Shown: one piece after another, positions 19,513-29,862 of the stretch
Numbering within the stretch: position 1 is the first letter of the stretch
Layout of the letters: each line of letters begins with the position of its first letter
Source: Corallococcus macrosporus DSM 14697
GTDB taxonomy: Bacteria > Myxococcota > Myxococcia > Myxococcales > Myxococcaceae
NCBI RefSeq assembly: GCF_002305895.1
Contig: NZ_CP022203.1
Coordinates: 2,458,501-2,522,500 of the forward strand
Length of the DNA: 64,000 bases
Reading direction: 5' to 3'
Program-made: the position numbers and the translations under genes
Notes under the pieces: model-generated
Seen by the model: only the letters and a program-made list of their open reading frames with translations
What the model was told of the DNA's origin: nothing
The model's database searches: none

Positions 19513-22500
19513 ATGTCGAAGAAGCGCGTCCACGAAATCGCCAAGGAACTCAAGAGCCACGGGATCGAGCTCGACAACAAGGAGGTCGTCACCGAGCTGT
19601 CGAGCCTCGGTTACGACGTCAAGAGCCACTCGTCGTCTCTCGATGACGACCAGGCGACCGCTGCCGTCCAGAAGATCCTGGACAAGCGCAAGCCGAAGCA
19701 GGCCACGCCGCCGGTGACGGCGAAGGGCTTCGTCGTGCGCCGGAAGGTGGGTCCGCCCGCCGGTGCGACCGCGGACAGCGGGGCCGAGGCTTCACACGCC
19801 GCCGAGCCCGCGGCCCCCCCTGAGCTGCCTTCGGCCCCCGAGCCCGTGGCCGCCACGGCCGAGGAGCCGGTGCAGCCGCCGCCCGCGGAGGCGCCTCGCG
19901 CGCCCGCCGAGGCGCCGAGCGCCCCGGAGCCTCAGCATGCCGAGGCCCCGGTCGCCGCCGCGGAGCCGGTCGCTCCGTCCGCTGTCACGTCTACGCCGCC
20001 CGCGCCGGTGGCCGAGGCCCCGAAGGCCCCCGCCGCCGCCGAGGTGGCTTCACCCACGCCCGCCGCCGAGGCCCCACAGGCCCCGGTGGAGGCTCCCCAG
20101 GCTGCCGCTCCGGCTTCCGCCGCCGCGCAGCCTCGTCCCCCTGTCCAGGAGAGCACCACCTTGCCCCAACCCCCCCCCCGCTCACCGGTACCGCCGTCAG
20201 TCCGGACGCCTTCGAGCACTTCCTCGTCCGCGACTGTCGTGTCCCGGGGCCCCGCGCCTGGCTATCCGCAGCGCAGCGGACCCGGTGGCCGTCCCGGTGG
20301 TCCGGGCGGTCCGGGTGGCCGTCCCGGTGGTCCGGGCGGCCCGGGCGGTCGTCCCGGTGGTCCGGGCGGCCCGGGCGGTCGTCCCGGTGGTCCGGGCGGT
20401 CCGGGTGGTCGTCCCGGTGGTCCGGGTGGCCGTCCGTCGTACCAGGGGCCGGGCTCCTACCAGGGCTCCGGCGCGCGTCCCGGACAGGGACCGGTGCGTC
20501 CCACGTCGGCGCCTGGCATGGGCGCGCAGCCCTCCGCCTCCGCGTCGCCTGTTCCGCAGGGCCCCACCATCATGGTTGGCGGCGTGCCGCACGCCCAGGT
20601 GACGCCCACGGGCGCGCAGGCGCGTCCCACGGCGACCCAGGCCGTCGTCATCTCGCGCCCGCTCATCCAGGTGCGCCGCGTGACGCCCACGGCGGGTCAG
20701 GCCAAGCAGTACCCCATGGCGCCGGGCCGCACGGGCATCCCGGAGCGGCGTGAGTACAAGGTCGTCCCGGACCACCTGGGCCGTGGCCGCGAGCTGGTGG
20801 ACGTCTCCAAGAACAAGGAGCGTGGCCAGCGCAAGCGCACCAGCGGTGATACGCAGAGCGTGTCCAAGCAGGAACTGACGGACATGGTCTGGGGCCGCGT
20901 CACCATCCCCATCCGTGGCAAGAAGCGCAAGCCCACGAAGAAGGGCGCCAAGACGCAGATCACCCAGATGGCCGAGGAGAAGAAGGTCATCAAGCTCCAG
21001 GAGGGCATCTCCGTGTCCGACCTGGGCCAGCGCATGGGTGTGCGCAGCAACGAGCTCATCAAGAAGCTGATGGGCCTGGGGAAGATGGTCACCGCGAACC
21101 AGATGGTGGACGCGGACACGGCGGAGACGGTCGCCAGCGACTACGGCTGGAAGATCGACCGCGTGGGCTTCGAGGTGGAGGACTACCTGCCCGAGGTGGA
21201 GGCCCGTCCCGAGGACGAGCGTCCCCGTCCGCCGGTGGTCACCATCATGGGCCACGTCGACCACGGCAAGACGAGCCTCCTGGACGCCATCCGGAAGGCC
21301 AACGTCGCGCAGGGTGAGGCCGGTGGCATCACCCAGCACATCGGCGCGTACAGCATCAGCACCGCGCGCGGTGACGTGACGTTCCTCGACACGCCGGGCC
21401 ACGAGGCCTTCACGTCCATGCGCGCCCGCGGCGCCGACGTGACGGACATCGTGGTGCTGGTGGTGGCCGCCGACGACGGCGTGATGCCGCAGACGGTGGA
21501 GGCCATCAAGCACGCGAAGGCGGCCGAGGTGCCCATCGTCGTCGCCATCAACAAGATGGACGTGCCGGGCGCCAACCCGGACCGCGTGAAGAAGGACCTG
21601 GCCAACCACGAGCTCACCCCGGAAGAGTGGGGCGGCGACACCATCATGGTTCCGGTCTCCGCGAAGACGAAGGAGAACCTGGAGCTGCTGCTGGAGAACC
21701 TGGCCCTCCAGGCCGAGGTGCTCGAGCTGTCGGCCAACCCGAACCGTCCGTCGGTGGGCGCCATCATCGAGGCCAAGCTGGACCGCGGCCGTGGCCCGGT
21801 CGCCACGGTGCTGGTGCAGGAAGGCACGCTCAAGCTGGGTGACGCCGTCGTCACCGGCTCGCACTACGGCCGCATCCGCGCCATGACGAACAGCCGCGGC
21901 GAGCAGGTGAAGGAAGTGATGCCGGGCTACTGCGCCGAGGTCGTCGGTCTGTCCGGCGTGCCGAGCGCGGGTGACGCCATCAACGTGGTGGCGGACGAGA
22001 AGGCGGCCAAGCAGATCGCCGAGCACCGCGGCATGAAGGACCGGCAGACCGAGCTGTCCAAGGTCAGCCGCGAGTCCCTGGAGCAGCTCTTCGCCAAGAC
22101 GAAGGCGGGCGGCGGCCCCAAGGAGCTGCGCGTCGTCATCAAGGCGGACGTGCAGGGCTCGTCCGAGGCCGTCAAGCAGGCCGTCCAGAAGCTGTCCACC
22201 CACAAGGTCAAGGTGGAGGTGGTGCACTCCGGCGTGGGCGCCATCACCGAGGGCGACGTGATGCGGGCGGCGGCCTCCAAGGGCGTGGTGCTCGGCTTCA
22301 ACGTCAACCCCGAGTCCGGTGCCGAGGCCGCGGCCAAGGCGCAGGAGGTGTCGCTCAAGAGCTACTCCATCATCTACGAGCTCATCGACGGGGTTCGCAC
22401 GGAGATGGAGGGCCTGCTGGAGCCCATCCGCACCGAGCGCAAGCTGGGCCGTGCGGAGGTGCGCAACACGTTCAACGTGCCGCGCCTGGGCACCATCGCC

Positions 22501-22734
22501 GGTGCGGCGGTGCTGGACGGTGTGATGAAGCGCGGCGCCTTCGTTCGCCTCATGCGCGAGAACAAGCAGTTGTTCTCCGGCAAGATGGCGTCGCTGCGGC
22601 GCTTCAAGGACGACGTCAAGGAAGTCGCGCAGGGCTTCGAGTGCGGTATCGGCATCGAGAGCTTCAACGACCTCAAGCCCGGTGACATCATCGAGGCCTA
22701 CGAGATCGAAGAGACTCGGCAGAGCCTCACCTAG
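19513..22734 (+). CDS. infB: Translation initiation factor IF-2
   Basis: 1073 residues, longer than most IF2 proteins. The first 60 residues form the IF2N-type domain ([19 protein letters not shown]). Then comes a Pro/Ala/Glu-rich stretch (about 60-250), a Gly-rich repeat (about 257-310), a basic segment and a second IF2N domain (about 495-545). The GTPase domain has [13 protein letters not shown] and NKMD; domains II, III and IV follow. IF2 places initiator tRNA on the 30S subunit and promotes subunit joining. A long low-complexity N-terminus is, as I recall, a known trait of Myxococcus IF2. Two strong hairpins follow the stop. Confidence 0.97.
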   Translation: MSKKRVHEIAKELKSHGIELDNKEVVTELSSLGYDVKSHSSSLDDDQATAAVQKILDKRKPKQATPPVTAKGFVVRRKVGPPAGATADSGAEASHAAEPAAPPELPSAPEPVAATAEEPVQPPPAEAPRAPAEAPSAPEPQHAEAPVAAAEPVAPSAVTSTPPAPVAEAPKAPAAAEVASPTPAAEAPQAPVEAPQAAAPASAAAQPRPPVQESTTLPQPPPRSPVPPSVRTPSSTSSSATVVSRGPAPGYPQRSGPGGRPGGPGGPGGRPGGPGGPGGRPGGPGGPGGRPGGPGGPGGRPGGPGGRPSYQGPGSYQGSGARPGQGPVRPTSAPGMGAQPSASASPVPQGPTIMVGGVPHAQVTPTGAQARPTATQAVVISRPLIQVRRVTPTAGQAKQYPMAPGRTGIPERREYKVVPDHLGRGRELVDVSKNKERGQRKRTSGDTQSVSKQELTDMVWGRVTIPIRGKKRKPTKKGAKTQITQMAEEKKVIKLQEGISVSDLGQRMGVRSNELIKKLMGLGKMVTANQMVDADTAETVASDYGWKIDRVGFEVEDYLPEVEARPEDERPRPPVVTIMGHVDHGKTSLLDAIRKANVAQGEAGGITQHIGAYSISTARGDVTFLDTPGHEAFTSMRARGADVTDIVVLVVAADDGVMPQTVEAIKHAKAAEVPIVVAINKMDVPGANPDRVKKDLANHELTPEEWGGDTIMVPVSAKTKENLELLLENLALQAEVLELSANPNRPSVGAIIEAKLDRGRGPVATVLVQEGTLKLGDAVVTGSHYGRIRAMTNSRGEQVKEVMPGYCAEVVGLSGVPSAGDAINVVADEKAAKQIAEHRGMKDRQTELSKVSRESLEQLFAKTKAGGGPKELRVVIKADVQGSSEAVKQAVQKLSTHKVKVEVVHSGVGAITEGDVMRAAASKGVVLGFNVNPESGAEAAAKAQEVSLKSYSIIYELIDGVRTEMEGLLEPIRTERKLGRAEVRNTFNVPRLGTIAGAAVLDGVMKRGAFVRLMRENKQLFSGKMASLRRFKDDVKEVAQGFECGIGIESFNDLKPGDIIEAYEIEETRQSLT
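20281..20433 (+). repeat. Gly/Pro/Arg tandem repeat inside infB
   Basis: About four and a half copies of a 30-base unit encoding [10 protein letters not shown]. The copies are nearly identical at the DNA level (GGTGGTCCGGGCGGTCCG variants), which suggests recent expansion and makes the tract prone to slippage by whole codons. Confidence 0.9.
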
Positions 22735-22763
22735 TCGCAGGAGAGCCCCGGCGCCTCCCTGAA

Positions 22764-22834
22764 ACCCTGGGAAGACCCCATCTTCCCAGGGTGCTGATGC
22801 CCGGGTTGCCACCGCCTTCGGGCGGGGCTACCCG
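22764..22834 (+). promoter_or_regulatory. Two strong RNA hairpins between infB and ylxP
   Basis: Hairpin 1: 12 perfect pairs, 22764-22775 with 22781-22792, loop CCCCA. Hairpin 2: 22802-22816 with 22821-22834, 13 pairs with one bulged A and one T-T mismatch, closed by the very stable C(TTCG)G tetraloop. Neither has a T-run. They fill most of the 117-base gap and end 18 bases before the next start, so they may be processing sites, mRNA stabilisers or a partial terminator within the operon. Confidence 0.6.
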
Positions 22835-22851
22835 TGGCGAGGGGGACATTC

Positions 22852-23460
22852 ATGTTCGTAGGTGTCGCACGCCTCACCCTGCAGATTCCGGACAGCGGCT
22901 CGCTGAAGTCCAAGCGGCAGGTGCTCCGCCGGGTGATGGACCGGCTCAAGGCCCGCTTCAACGTGGCCGTGGCCGAGGTCGAGGACCAGGAGCTCTGGCA
23001 GAAGGCCTCGTTGGCGCTCGCGGTGGTGGGCAACGAGCGGCGCCACGTGGACGAGCAACTGGAGAAGATCATCCACTCCGTCGAGGAGATGTACGTCGCC
23101 CCGCTGTTGTCGCGAGAGACGGAAATCCTCGGCTTCGGGGACCAGCTCTTCGCGAGCGGCCAGGCGGCCGCCCGCGGGGCCTTCTCGGCGCGGGCGGTGG
23201 ACGAGGACGCGGAGGAGCTGGACCTCTCCCCCGAGCAGGCGGCGGCGCATTCGGAGGCCGCCATTGCCCGGTTCCTGCGGGGCGAGCGTTCGTCGCTCGC
23301 GGAAGCCGAGGGGCTGGGGGAGTGGGAGAGCCGCCATGAAGGCGGCATGGATGGCGGCGCCAGCCGCCCGTCTCCGTCGAGCGGTGGACGGATGACGTTC
23401 GACGAGGCGCGGGCTCGGGCCCGCTCCCTGCGCAACCCGCGAGACTGGGAGAAGAAATGA
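22852..23460 (+). CDS. DUF503 (YlxP-like) protein with long C-terminal extension
   Basis: 202 residues from ATG ([13 protein letters not shown]) with GAGGGGG upstream; a GTG six codons earlier is also open. The first 92 residues are the full DUF503 domain ([26 protein letters not shown], then [20 protein letters not shown]). DUF503 proteins are usually about 90-100 residues and are encoded between infB and rbfA, as here. The extra 110 residues are acidic then Ser/Arg-rich with no motif I recognise. Stop overlaps the rbfA start (ATGA). Confidence 0.88.
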   Translation: MFVGVARLTLQIPDSGSLKSKRQVLRRVMDRLKARFNVAVAEVEDQELWQKASLALAVVGNERRHVDEQLEKIIHSVEEMYVAPLLSRETEILGFGDQLFASGQAAARGAFSARAVDEDAEELDLSPEQAAAHSEAAIARFLRGERSSLAEAEGLGEWESRHEGGMDGGASRPSPSSGGRMTFDEARARARSLRNPRDWEKK

Positions 23461-23816
23461 CGACGCATTCCCGACCGGAGCGCGTGGGGCAGGAAATCCA
23501 GGCGGCCATTGGTGACCTGCTCACCCGGGGCATGCTGAGGGACCCGCGCATCGGCTACATCACGATTACGGGCGTGAAGGTCTCCCCGGACCTCCGCGTG
23601 GCCCGGGTCTTCTACTCGATGATGGGCAGCGAGCAGGAGCGCGCGGACACCCAGAAGGGCCTGGAGGCCGCCAAGGGCTTCGTGCGCCGCGAGGTGACGT
23701 CCGCCGTCAACCTGCGCGTGTCGCCGGAAATCTTCTTCTCCTTCGACGAATCCGTCGGCGAGGGTGACAAGATTGACCGGCTGCTGCGCGAAGTCCGCAA
23801 CAAGGAAGGCTGGTAG
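23457..23816 (+). CDS. rbfA: Ribosome-binding factor A
   Basis: 119 residues, typical length, starting inside the DUF503 stop. Motifs: [45 protein letters not shown], and [34 protein letters not shown], the single KH-fold with the conserved P-E-[IL]-x-F strand. RbfA binds free 30S subunits and assists 16S rRNA 5' end maturation, which fits its company with RimP and IF2. Confidence 0.96.
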   Translation: MTTHSRPERVGQEIQAAIGDLLTRGMLRDPRIGYITITGVKVSPDLRVARVFYSMMGSEQERADTQKGLEAAKGFVRREVTSAVNLRVSPEIFFSFDESVGEGDKIDRLLREVRNKEGW

Positions 23817-23848
23817 GTCCAGGCCCGGGCCTCCACGATTGGCGTGCC

Positions 23849-24718
23849 ATGGACGGCGTCCTCGTCATTGACAAGCCCACCGGCCCCACGTCGTTCGACG
23901 TGGTCCGCCAGGTGCGTTCGCTGCTCCGCATCAAGAAGGTAGGCCATACCGGGACGTTGGATCCGCTGGCCACCGGCGTGCTGCCGCTCTGCCTGGGGGA
24001 AGCCACCAAGGTCGCGGGCTTCATCACCGAGGGCGACAAGGCCTACGACGCCACGGTGCGGCTGGGCGCAGAGACGGACACCCTGGACGCGGAGGGGCAG
24101 GTGACGGCGCAGGCGCCCGTGCCGGCCCTGACGCCCGCCTTGATTGAGGCCGCGCTGGCGCGCTTCCGGGGCACCTTCGACCAGGTCCCGCCCATGTACT
24201 CGGCGGTGAAGGTGGGCGGGAAGCGACTGTACGAGCTGGCCCGGGCGGGAGAAGAGGTGGAGCGCGCCGCCCGCCAGGTGACGGTGTACGAGCTGGTGCT
24301 GCGCGACTTCTCCGCGGAGCGGCTGCAGCTCTCGGTGCGCTGCTCCAAGGGCTTCTTCGTGCGCACCCTGGCCCAGGACGTGGGCCGGGCGCTGGGCTGT
24401 GGCGCGCACCTGGAGGCGCTGCGGCGCACTTCCAGCGGCCCGTTCTCCCTGACCCAGGCGCTGCCGCTGGCGGACCTGCCGGACCTGCTGAAGGCAGGCA
24501 CGCTGGCGGGCCGCCTCATGTCCATGTCGCAGGCCCTGGTGGACCTTCCGGAGGTGCGCGTGAGCGCCGCCGACGCCAAACGCGTCTCCCACGGCGTCCC
24601 GGTGGAGGTCCCCGCCGGAAATGCGGGCCGGGTGCGCGTCATGGGCCCGGACGACGCGCTGCTGGCCGTGGCCGAAGTCACGGGCGGCCGCCTGCGCTAT
24701 CTGCGCGTCCTCGTGTAG
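23849..24718 (+). CDS. truB: tRNA pseudouridine-55 synthase TruB
   Basis: 289 residues. The N-terminus DGVLVIDKPTGPTSFDVV and KVGHTGTLDPLATGVLP with catalytic D38 identify TruB. FDQVPPMYSAVKVGGKRLYELAR and CSKGFFVRTLAQDVGRALG are also family motifs. A PUA-like end follows (GNAGRVRVMGPDDALLAVAEV). It makes the universal pseudouridine 55 in the T-loop of tRNAs. Starts 32 bases after rbfA. Confidence 0.96.
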   Translation: MDGVLVIDKPTGPTSFDVVRQVRSLLRIKKVGHTGTLDPLATGVLPLCLGEATKVAGFITEGDKAYDATVRLGAETDTLDAEGQVTAQAPVPALTPALIEAALARFRGTFDQVPPMYSAVKVGGKRLYELARAGEEVERAARQVTVYELVLRDFSAERLQLSVRCSKGFFVRTLAQDVGRALGCGAHLEALRRTSSGPFSLTQALPLADLPDLLKAGTLAGRLMSMSQALVDLPEVRVSAADAKRVSHGVPVEVPAGNAGRVRVMGPDDALLAVAEVTGGRLRYLRVLV

Positions 24719-24800
24719 CGCCGGGACTTTTCGCGGGGTTGCGGCTGTACGTCAGCTCACGCTCCCGGACTTTCCGGGACGGGCGGGCAGGCGTCGAAGG

Positions 24801-24828
24801 TTGACCCCACGGGGGGTGAAGCTTATAA
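24801..24828 (+). promoter_or_regulatory. Candidate sigma-70 promoter for rpsO
   Basis: TTGACC (24801-24806) and TTATAA (24823-24828) with a 16-base spacer, an unusually AT-rich -10 for this genome, about 100 bases before rpsO. It suggests that rpsO-pnp has its own promoter in addition to read-through from the nusA operon. Confidence 0.55.
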
Positions 24829-24927
24829 GCCCCCCGCTCGTTAGAAGGACGAACCCGGTCTGTACCCCTCCGCGGACCGCGGTGACGCGAGCAGCAACCT
24901 CCACCGGAGCGGGCAAGGTAGAGTCGA

Positions 24928-25197
24928 ATGTCGCTGCATCAGGAGCGCAAGTCGGAGCTGGTGTCGAAGTTCAAGACCCACGAGACGGACACGGGGTCCC
25001 CCGAGGTGCAGGTGGCGCTGCTGTCCGAGCGCATCACCATGCTCACGGAGCACTTCAAGACGCACAAGAAGGACCACCACTCCCGCCGCGGTCTGTTGAA
25101 GCTGGTCGGTCAGCGCCGCCGCCTGCTGGACTACCTGAAGTCCAAGGACGTCGCGCGGTACAAGAAGCTCATCGACGGCCTCGGCATCCGCAAGTAG
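24928..25197 (+). CDS. rpsO: 30S ribosomal protein S15
   Basis: 89 residues, exactly the usual length. [60 protein letters not shown] and the Lys-rich end are the S15 signature. S15 binds the central domain of 16S rRNA early in assembly and in several bacteria represses its own mRNA. It precedes pnp, the conserved order. Confidence 0.97.
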   Translation: MSLHQERKSELVSKFKTHETDTGSPEVQVALLSERITMLTEHFKTHKKDHHSRRGLLKLVGQRRRLLDYLKSKDVARYKKLIDGLGIRK

Positions 25198-25214
25198 GCA
25201 GTTGAGCAGGACCC

Positions 25215-25240
25215 GGGGCGCTGGCAGAAACCAGCGCCCC
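25215..25240 (+). terminator. Hairpin after rpsO
   Basis: GGGGCGCTGG (25215-25224) pairs perfectly with CCAGCGCCCC (25231-25240) around CAGAAA, 17 bases after the rpsO stop. The bases after it (GCGCGTTTAG) give only a weak T-run, so termination may be partial, with read-through into pnp. Confidence 0.55.
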
Positions 25241-25583
25241 GCGCGTTTAGGACGTAGGCGGTAACGGAAGTGAAGTGAAGCAGTCGAAGCGCGGTGGGTG
25301 GAGGCGGGCGAGGGAGTGGTGGCTGCGGAGGTTTTGGTTTCCGTTCGGAGGGGCTGACCACGGTCGGCTCCTGCGATCAGGGATCAAAAGTTCCGAGACA
25401 TCCCTCCGGCGCTCCGCAAGCGCCCTCCGCAGTACATGCTGGCGGTTGCCTCAATTGGCGCCTGTCTTGAGGCGCGGGTGACCGCTCAACCACCCCGAGG
25501 GCCCTCCCGGGGTGCCGGGCCTATTTCCCAAGGCCGGGTGCGCGCGGTGGGGTCTTCGCCATGAAGAATCCAGAGGCACGGAC
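25241..25583 (+). promoter_or_regulatory. Structured pnp leader, no gene
   Basis: This 343-base stretch has no credible open frame. It holds several hairpins: GGCGCT with AGCGCC (25408-25424), GCCTCAA with TTGAGGC (25448-25473), an alternative CGCCT with AGGCG (25459-25474) that cannot form with the previous one, GCGG-GTGA-CCGC (25474-25485, GNRA-type loop), and CACCCCG with CGGGGTG (25491-25514). In E. coli the pnp leader is cut by RNase III and controlled by PNPase itself; a similar role here is inference. Confidence 0.45.
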
Positions 25584-27758
25584 ATGTTGAAGAAGAGCGT
25601 CAAGATTGGCGAGAGCGAGCTGAGCATTGAAGTGGGCCGTCTGGCGAAGCAGGCCGACGGTTCCGTGGTGGTCCGCTATGGCGACACCATGCTGCTCGTG
25701 ACGGCGGTGAGCGCCCGGGAGAAGAAGGACATCGACTTCCTCCCCCTGACGGTGGAGTACCAGGAGAAGCTGTACTCGGCCGGCCGCATCCCCGGCAGCT
25801 ACTTCAAGCGCGAGGGCCGCCTCACGGAGAAGGAGACGCTGGCCAGCCGCCTGATCGACCGCTCCTGCCGTCCCCTGTTCCCGGAGGGCTACGCGTACGA
25901 GACGCAGGTCATCGCCAGCGTCATCTCGTCCGACCCGGAGAACGAGGGTGACATCCACGGCATCACCGGCGCCTCCGCGGCGCTGTGGGTGTCGGACATC
26001 CCGTTCGACGGCCCCATCGCCGGCATCCGCGTGGGCCGCGTCGGCGGTGAGCTGGTGGCCAACCCCACCGCGAAGCAGCGCGAGCAGAGCGACCTGGACC
26101 TCATCATGGCGGTGAGCCGCAAGGCCATCGTCATGGTGGAAGGTGGCGCGGAGGAGGTCTCCGAGGCCGACATGGTCGCGGCGCTGGACTTCGGCTTCAA
26201 GATGGCGCAGCCCGCGCTGGACCTGCAGGACGAGCTGCGGCGCGAGCTGAACAAGCAGGTCCGCTCCTTCGAGAAGCCCGCCGCCGTGGACGAGGCCCTG
26301 CGCGCCAAGGTGCGCGAGCTGGCCATGGACGGCATCAAGGCCGGCTATGGCATCAAGGAGAAGGCCGCCCGCTACGACGCGCTCTCCAAGACGAAGAAGG
26401 AGACGCTCGCCAGGCTCAAGGAGCAGCTCGGCGACGGCTACACCCCGCTGGTGGAGAAGCACGCCAAGTCGGTGGTGGAGGACCTGAAGTACGAGCACAT
26501 GCGCGAGATGACGGTCAACGGTGGCCGCATCGGCGACCGTGGCCACGACGTGGTCCGTCAGATTACGTGCGAAGTGGGCGTGCTCCCGCGCACCCACGGC
26601 AGCGCGGTCTTCACGCGCGGCGAGACGCAGGCGCTCGTCGTCACCACGCTGGGCACCAGCGATGACGAGCAGCGCCTGGAGATGCTGGGCGGCATGGCGT
26701 TCAAGCGCTTCATGCTGCACTACAACTTCCCGCCGTTCAGCGTGAACGAGACGAAGCCGCTGCGTGGCCCGGGCCGCCGTGAAGTCGGCCACGGCGCGCT
26801 GGCGGAGCGCGCGCTGCGCAACATGGTGCCGAAGAGCGAGTCCTTCCCGTACACGGTGCGCCTGGTGTCGGACATCCTGGAGTCCAACGGCTCCTCGTCC
26901 ATGGCCTCCGTCTGCGGCGGCACGCTGGCGCTGATGGACGCGGGTGTCCCGCTCAAGGCCCCGGTGGCCGGTATCGCCATGGGCCTGGTGAAGGAGGGCG
27001 ACAAGATCGCCATCCTCTCCGACATCCTCGGTGACGAGGACCACCTGGGCGACATGGACTTCAAGGTGTGCGGCACCTCGAAGGGCATCACGTCCATCCA
27101 GATGGACATCAAGATCACCGGCCTCACCACGGAGATCATGAGCCGCGCGCTGGAGCAGGCGCGTCAGGGCCGTCTGCACATCCTGGGCGAGATGCTCAAG
27201 ACGCTGGCCGAGTCCCGCAAGGAGATCAGCCAGTACGCGCCGCGCATCACCACCATCCAGATTCGTCCCGAGTTCATCAAGAACGTCATCGGGCCGGGCG
27301 GCAAGGTCATCAAGGACATCATCGCCCGCACGGGTGCCGCCATCAACATCGAGGACTCGGGCCGCGTGGACATCGCCAGCGCGAACGGCGAGGCCGTGAA
27401 GGCCGCCATCGCGATGATTCAGGCGCTGACCCGCGAGGCCGAAATCGGGAAGATCTACACGGGCACGGTGCGGAAGATCGCCGAGTTCGGCGCCTTCGTG
27501 GAGCTGTTCCCGGGCACCGACGGCCTCATCCACATCTCCGAGCTGTCCGACAAGCGCGTCAAGAGCGTCTCCGACGTGCTGAACGAGGGCGACGAGGTGC
27601 TGGTGAAGGTCGTCAGCATCGACAAGACGGGCAAGATCCGCCTGTCTCGCAAGGAGGCCATGGCGGAGCGCGCCGCGCAGCAGGGCGCCGCCGCCGCGGG
27701 TGAGGCCGCCGCGCAGCCCGCGGCTCCGGCGCCGACGCAGCCGGACGCCAAGGCCTAG
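25584..27758 (+). CDS. pnp: Polynucleotide phosphorylase
   Basis: 724 residues from ATG ([18 protein letters not shown]) with GAGG upstream. The longer frame open upstream covers the leader and is not conserved-looking. Two RNase PH domains (about 1-210 and 310-545), a KH domain ([20 protein letters not shown]) and an S1 domain ([27 protein letters not shown] split across about 615-690) are in order. It degrades RNA phosphorolytically from the 3' end and is a degradosome component in many bacteria. The Ala/Pro-rich tail after S1 is usual. A strong terminator follows. Confidence 0.98.
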   Translation: MLKKSVKIGESELSIEVGRLAKQADGSVVVRYGDTMLLVTAVSAREKKDIDFLPLTVEYQEKLYSAGRIPGSYFKREGRLTEKETLASRLIDRSCRPLFPEGYAYETQVIASVISSDPENEGDIHGITGASAALWVSDIPFDGPIAGIRVGRVGGELVANPTAKQREQSDLDLIMAVSRKAIVMVEGGAEEVSEADMVAALDFGFKMAQPALDLQDELRRELNKQVRSFEKPAAVDEALRAKVRELAMDGIKAGYGIKEKAARYDALSKTKKETLARLKEQLGDGYTPLVEKHAKSVVEDLKYEHMREMTVNGGRIGDRGHDVVRQITCEVGVLPRTHGSAVFTRGETQALVVTTLGTSDDEQRLEMLGGMAFKRFMLHYNFPPFSVNETKPLRGPGRREVGHGALAERALRNMVPKSESFPYTVRLVSDILESNGSSSMASVCGGTLALMDAGVPLKAPVAGIAMGLVKEGDKIAILSDILGDEDHLGDMDFKVCGTSKGITSIQMDIKITGLTTEIMSRALEQARQGRLHILGEMLKTLAESRKEISQYAPRITTIQIRPEFIKNVIGPGGKVIKDIIARTGAAINIEDSGRVDIASANGEAVKAAIAMIQALTREAEIGKIYTGTVRKIAEFGAFVELFPGTDGLIHISELSDKRVKSVSDVLNEGDEVLVKVVSIDKTGKIRLSRKEAMAERAAQQGAAAAGEAAAQPAAPAPTQPDAKA

Positions 27759-27811
27759 TGGGTGCCCGAAGGCCCGGGCCGCTCACTCCGCGTGAGCGCC
27801 CGGCGCTGCTG

Positions 27812-27854
27812 ACGCCCCCTTCCGCCGCCGCGCGGGAGGGGGTGTTTTCGTTTC
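27812..27854 (+). terminator. Rho-independent terminator after pnp
   Basis: ACGCCCCCTTCCGC pairs with GCGGGAGGGGGTGT through about 13 pairs (G-U pairs included), followed by TTTTCGTTTC. It lies 54 bases after the pnp stop and closes the translation block. Confidence 0.75.
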
Positions 27855-27929
27855 AGGCCGAGCTGGTTTAGAGCCTTACAGGCGGGCCGTGCGTTGAGGT
27901 GCGGGCCCCGTCCTCAAGGGGGAGCCTGC

Positions 27930-28727
27930 TTGCCACCTCGACCACCACCGGCGTCGCCGTCCACGCCCTTCCTGGCGGATGTGTCCCGCTTCCTGGGGGC
28001 CTTCCGTTGGGCGTTCATGCCGCTGGGCCTGGTCGCGCTGGTGGCGGTGGGGGTGCACTCGGCGGCGGACACGCTGGATGAGCGGCTGCTGGCCCTGGTG
28101 GACCGGGTGGACGCGGGGTTCGACGCGCTCGTGGGCCGCTCCTCGCTGACGGCGTCCTGGGTGGAGTGGGTGTCGCTGGAGCAGCGCACCCGGATTGCGC
28201 GCTTCCTCGCGCTCGCGTGGGAGCTGGCCGCGGACGTGGTGCTGGCGCTGCCCGCGCTGGGCTACCGGGAGTCGGCCGCGCCCGCTCCGGCGGAGGCCTG
28301 GCGCGTGGTGCTGGAGCCCCGGTCCACCTCGCGCCCGACGTGGCGGCAGTTGTGGCAGCGGTGCCTGCGCAAGCCCACGCCCATGCGCTGGCTGCGGCCC
28401 CTGGCGACGGCGGCCGTGGTGCTGGCGGGCGCGTGCGCGGTGGCGAAGCTCATCCAGGGCTCGGTGTACCTCTCCTGGCGAGACTTGTTCGGTGACGGTG
28501 CCTCGGACGTGGTGGCGCGGGTCCTGGCGGTGGCCGGACTGGTGGGGGTGCTCGCCTCGCTCGGCTGGCGCGCGGTGCTGCGCAACCTGCAGCACGCGGA
28601 CGCGGTGTGCGAGGAGGCCGGGGGCAGGAAGGCCTGGCGGCGCGGGCTGGTGGGCTGCGCGGTGGTGGTGCCGCTGGCGGTGGCGGCGGTGGTGGACGCG
28701 ACGCCCGTGCTGTCCTTCTTCCGGTAG
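27930..28727 (+). CDS. Hypothetical integral membrane protein
   Basis: 265 residues from a TTG preceded by AAGGGGGAG; another TTG at 27894 would add 12 residues. Three or four hydrophobic segments: about 24-44 (FMPLGLVALVAVGVHS), 95-110, about 150-165 (LATAAVVLAGACAVAKL), about 190-205 (VLAVAGLVGVLASLGW) and a C-terminal one (LVGCAVVVPLAVAAVV). Arg-rich loops between them. No catalytic motif. It ends six bases before the LytM peptidase gene, so the two form an operon and may act together at the envelope. Family not recognised. Confidence 0.7.
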   Translation: MPPRPPPASPSTPFLADVSRFLGAFRWAFMPLGLVALVAVGVHSAADTLDERLLALVDRVDAGFDALVGRSSLTASWVEWVSLEQRTRIARFLALAWELAADVVLALPALGYRESAAPAPAEAWRVVLEPRSTSRPTWRQLWQRCLRKPTPMRWLRPLATAAVVLAGACAVAKLIQGSVYLSWRDLFGDGASDVVARVLAVAGLVGVLASLGWRAVLRNLQHADAVCEEAGGRKAWRRGLVGCAVVVPLAVAAVVDATPVLSFFR

Positions 28728-28733
28728 GTGCCC

Positions 28734-29744
28734 ATGTTCCCGCGTCGCGCGAAAGGCTTGCTGGACTTCTGCATGGCGGCGCTCTGCGTGTGGGCGGCGT
28801 ACCACCACACGCCAGCGGGCGCGCTGCTGCGCAAGGCCGCCGCATGGGCCTCGGGGACGCGAAGCAGCGCGCGGCCCCTGCTCGCGTACTACGACGGCGT
28901 CAGCGGCACCTCGCTGTCCCCGCCGATGGTGGCCCCCGACGTGCCGCTGTCGCGGGCGCTCACGGACGCGGAGGCCTTGGCCTGGGGCACCCACCTGTCC
29001 CTCAAGGGGGCGCGGCCGCGAGCGCGCCAGCCCGCGCTGGAGCTGGCCGCGGAGCTGGGCGTCCCCGCCGCGTCGCTGTTGGATGCGCACTCCGGCCCTG
29101 GCGCCGCGCGCACGCTGCATGTCGCGTTGGCCAAGGACTTTCCGGACGAAGAAGCCCGCCTGACGGCGCTCTTCGCGGGCCGCGTGCCCGCGCGCTACGC
29201 GCTGGAGCGGGTGTCGGCGGAGGGTGGGGCGCCCACGCTGGAGCGCCTGTCGAGCCAGCTCCCTCCGGGCTTCGAGGACGCGTCCGTGGGCGCCGCGCAG
29301 GCCCTGGCGCTGGCCACCGCCTTTGGCCTGGCGTGGCCCGTCCATGAAGGGGCCCGGGTGACGAGCCCCTTCGGCGAGCGCTTCCACCCGGTGCTGGGGC
29401 GGCGGAAGCTGCACACGGGTGTGGACCTGGGCGTTCCGGTGGGCACGCCCGTGGTGGCGGTGGCGGACGGCGTCGTCCGTCGCGCCAGCGAGGACGCGGT
29501 GAACGGCCGCGTGCTGGTGGTGGACCACGGCCGGGGCGTGACGACGGCGTACTGTCACAACTCGGAGCTGCTGGTGAAGGTGGGGCAGCGCGTGACGCGC
29601 GGGGCGCTGGTGGCGCGCTCGGGCAACACGGGCCGCTCCACCGGGCCACACCTGCACTACCAGTTGGAGCTGGCGGCGCGGCCCATGGACCCGCTGAAGT
29701 TCCGCACCGCCCTGCGGGCCGTGGCGAAGGACGCCGCGCCCTGA
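28734..29744 (+). CDS. M23 (LytM) family peptidase
   Basis: 336 residues from ATG (a GTG two codons earlier is also possible). N-terminal membrane anchor ([18 protein letters not shown]), then an Ala-rich region of about 180 residues. The C-terminal LytM domain has the zinc ligands: [14 protein letters not shown] (H and D) and [10 protein letters not shown] (HxH). These act on peptidoglycan cross-links in the periplasm, or regulate amidases when degenerate; here all ligands are present, so it is probably active. Confidence 0.9.
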   Translation: MFPRRAKGLLDFCMAALCVWAAYHHTPAGALLRKAAAWASGTRSSARPLLAYYDGVSGTSLSPPMVAPDVPLSRALTDAEALAWGTHLSLKGARPRARQPALELAAELGVPAASLLDAHSGPGAARTLHVALAKDFPDEEARLTALFAGRVPARYALERVSAEGGAPTLERLSSQLPPGFEDASVGAAQALALATAFGLAWPVHEGARVTSPFGERFHPVLGRRKLHTGVDLGVPVGTPVVAVADGVVRRASEDAVNGRVLVVDHGRGVTTAYCHNSELLVKVGQRVTRGALVARSGNTGRSTGPHLHYQLELAARPMDPLKFRTALRAVAKDAAP

Positions 29745-29862
29745 GGGGCTTCACGGCGCGCGCGGGCGGGGCGCTCTGTCAGCGCACGCCGTCCACTCGG
29801 GCGCGCGCGGTTGTCACGTCGCCGTGGCACCAGGCGGGTGGAGCTGTGCTAGTTCCCGACGC

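Noticed and set aside
20197-22812. Long open frame on the minus strand across infB (871 codons)
   Set aside because: It is the mirror of a high-GC gene; its translation is Leu/His/Arg/Gly-rich with no motif, while the plus strand encodes IF2.
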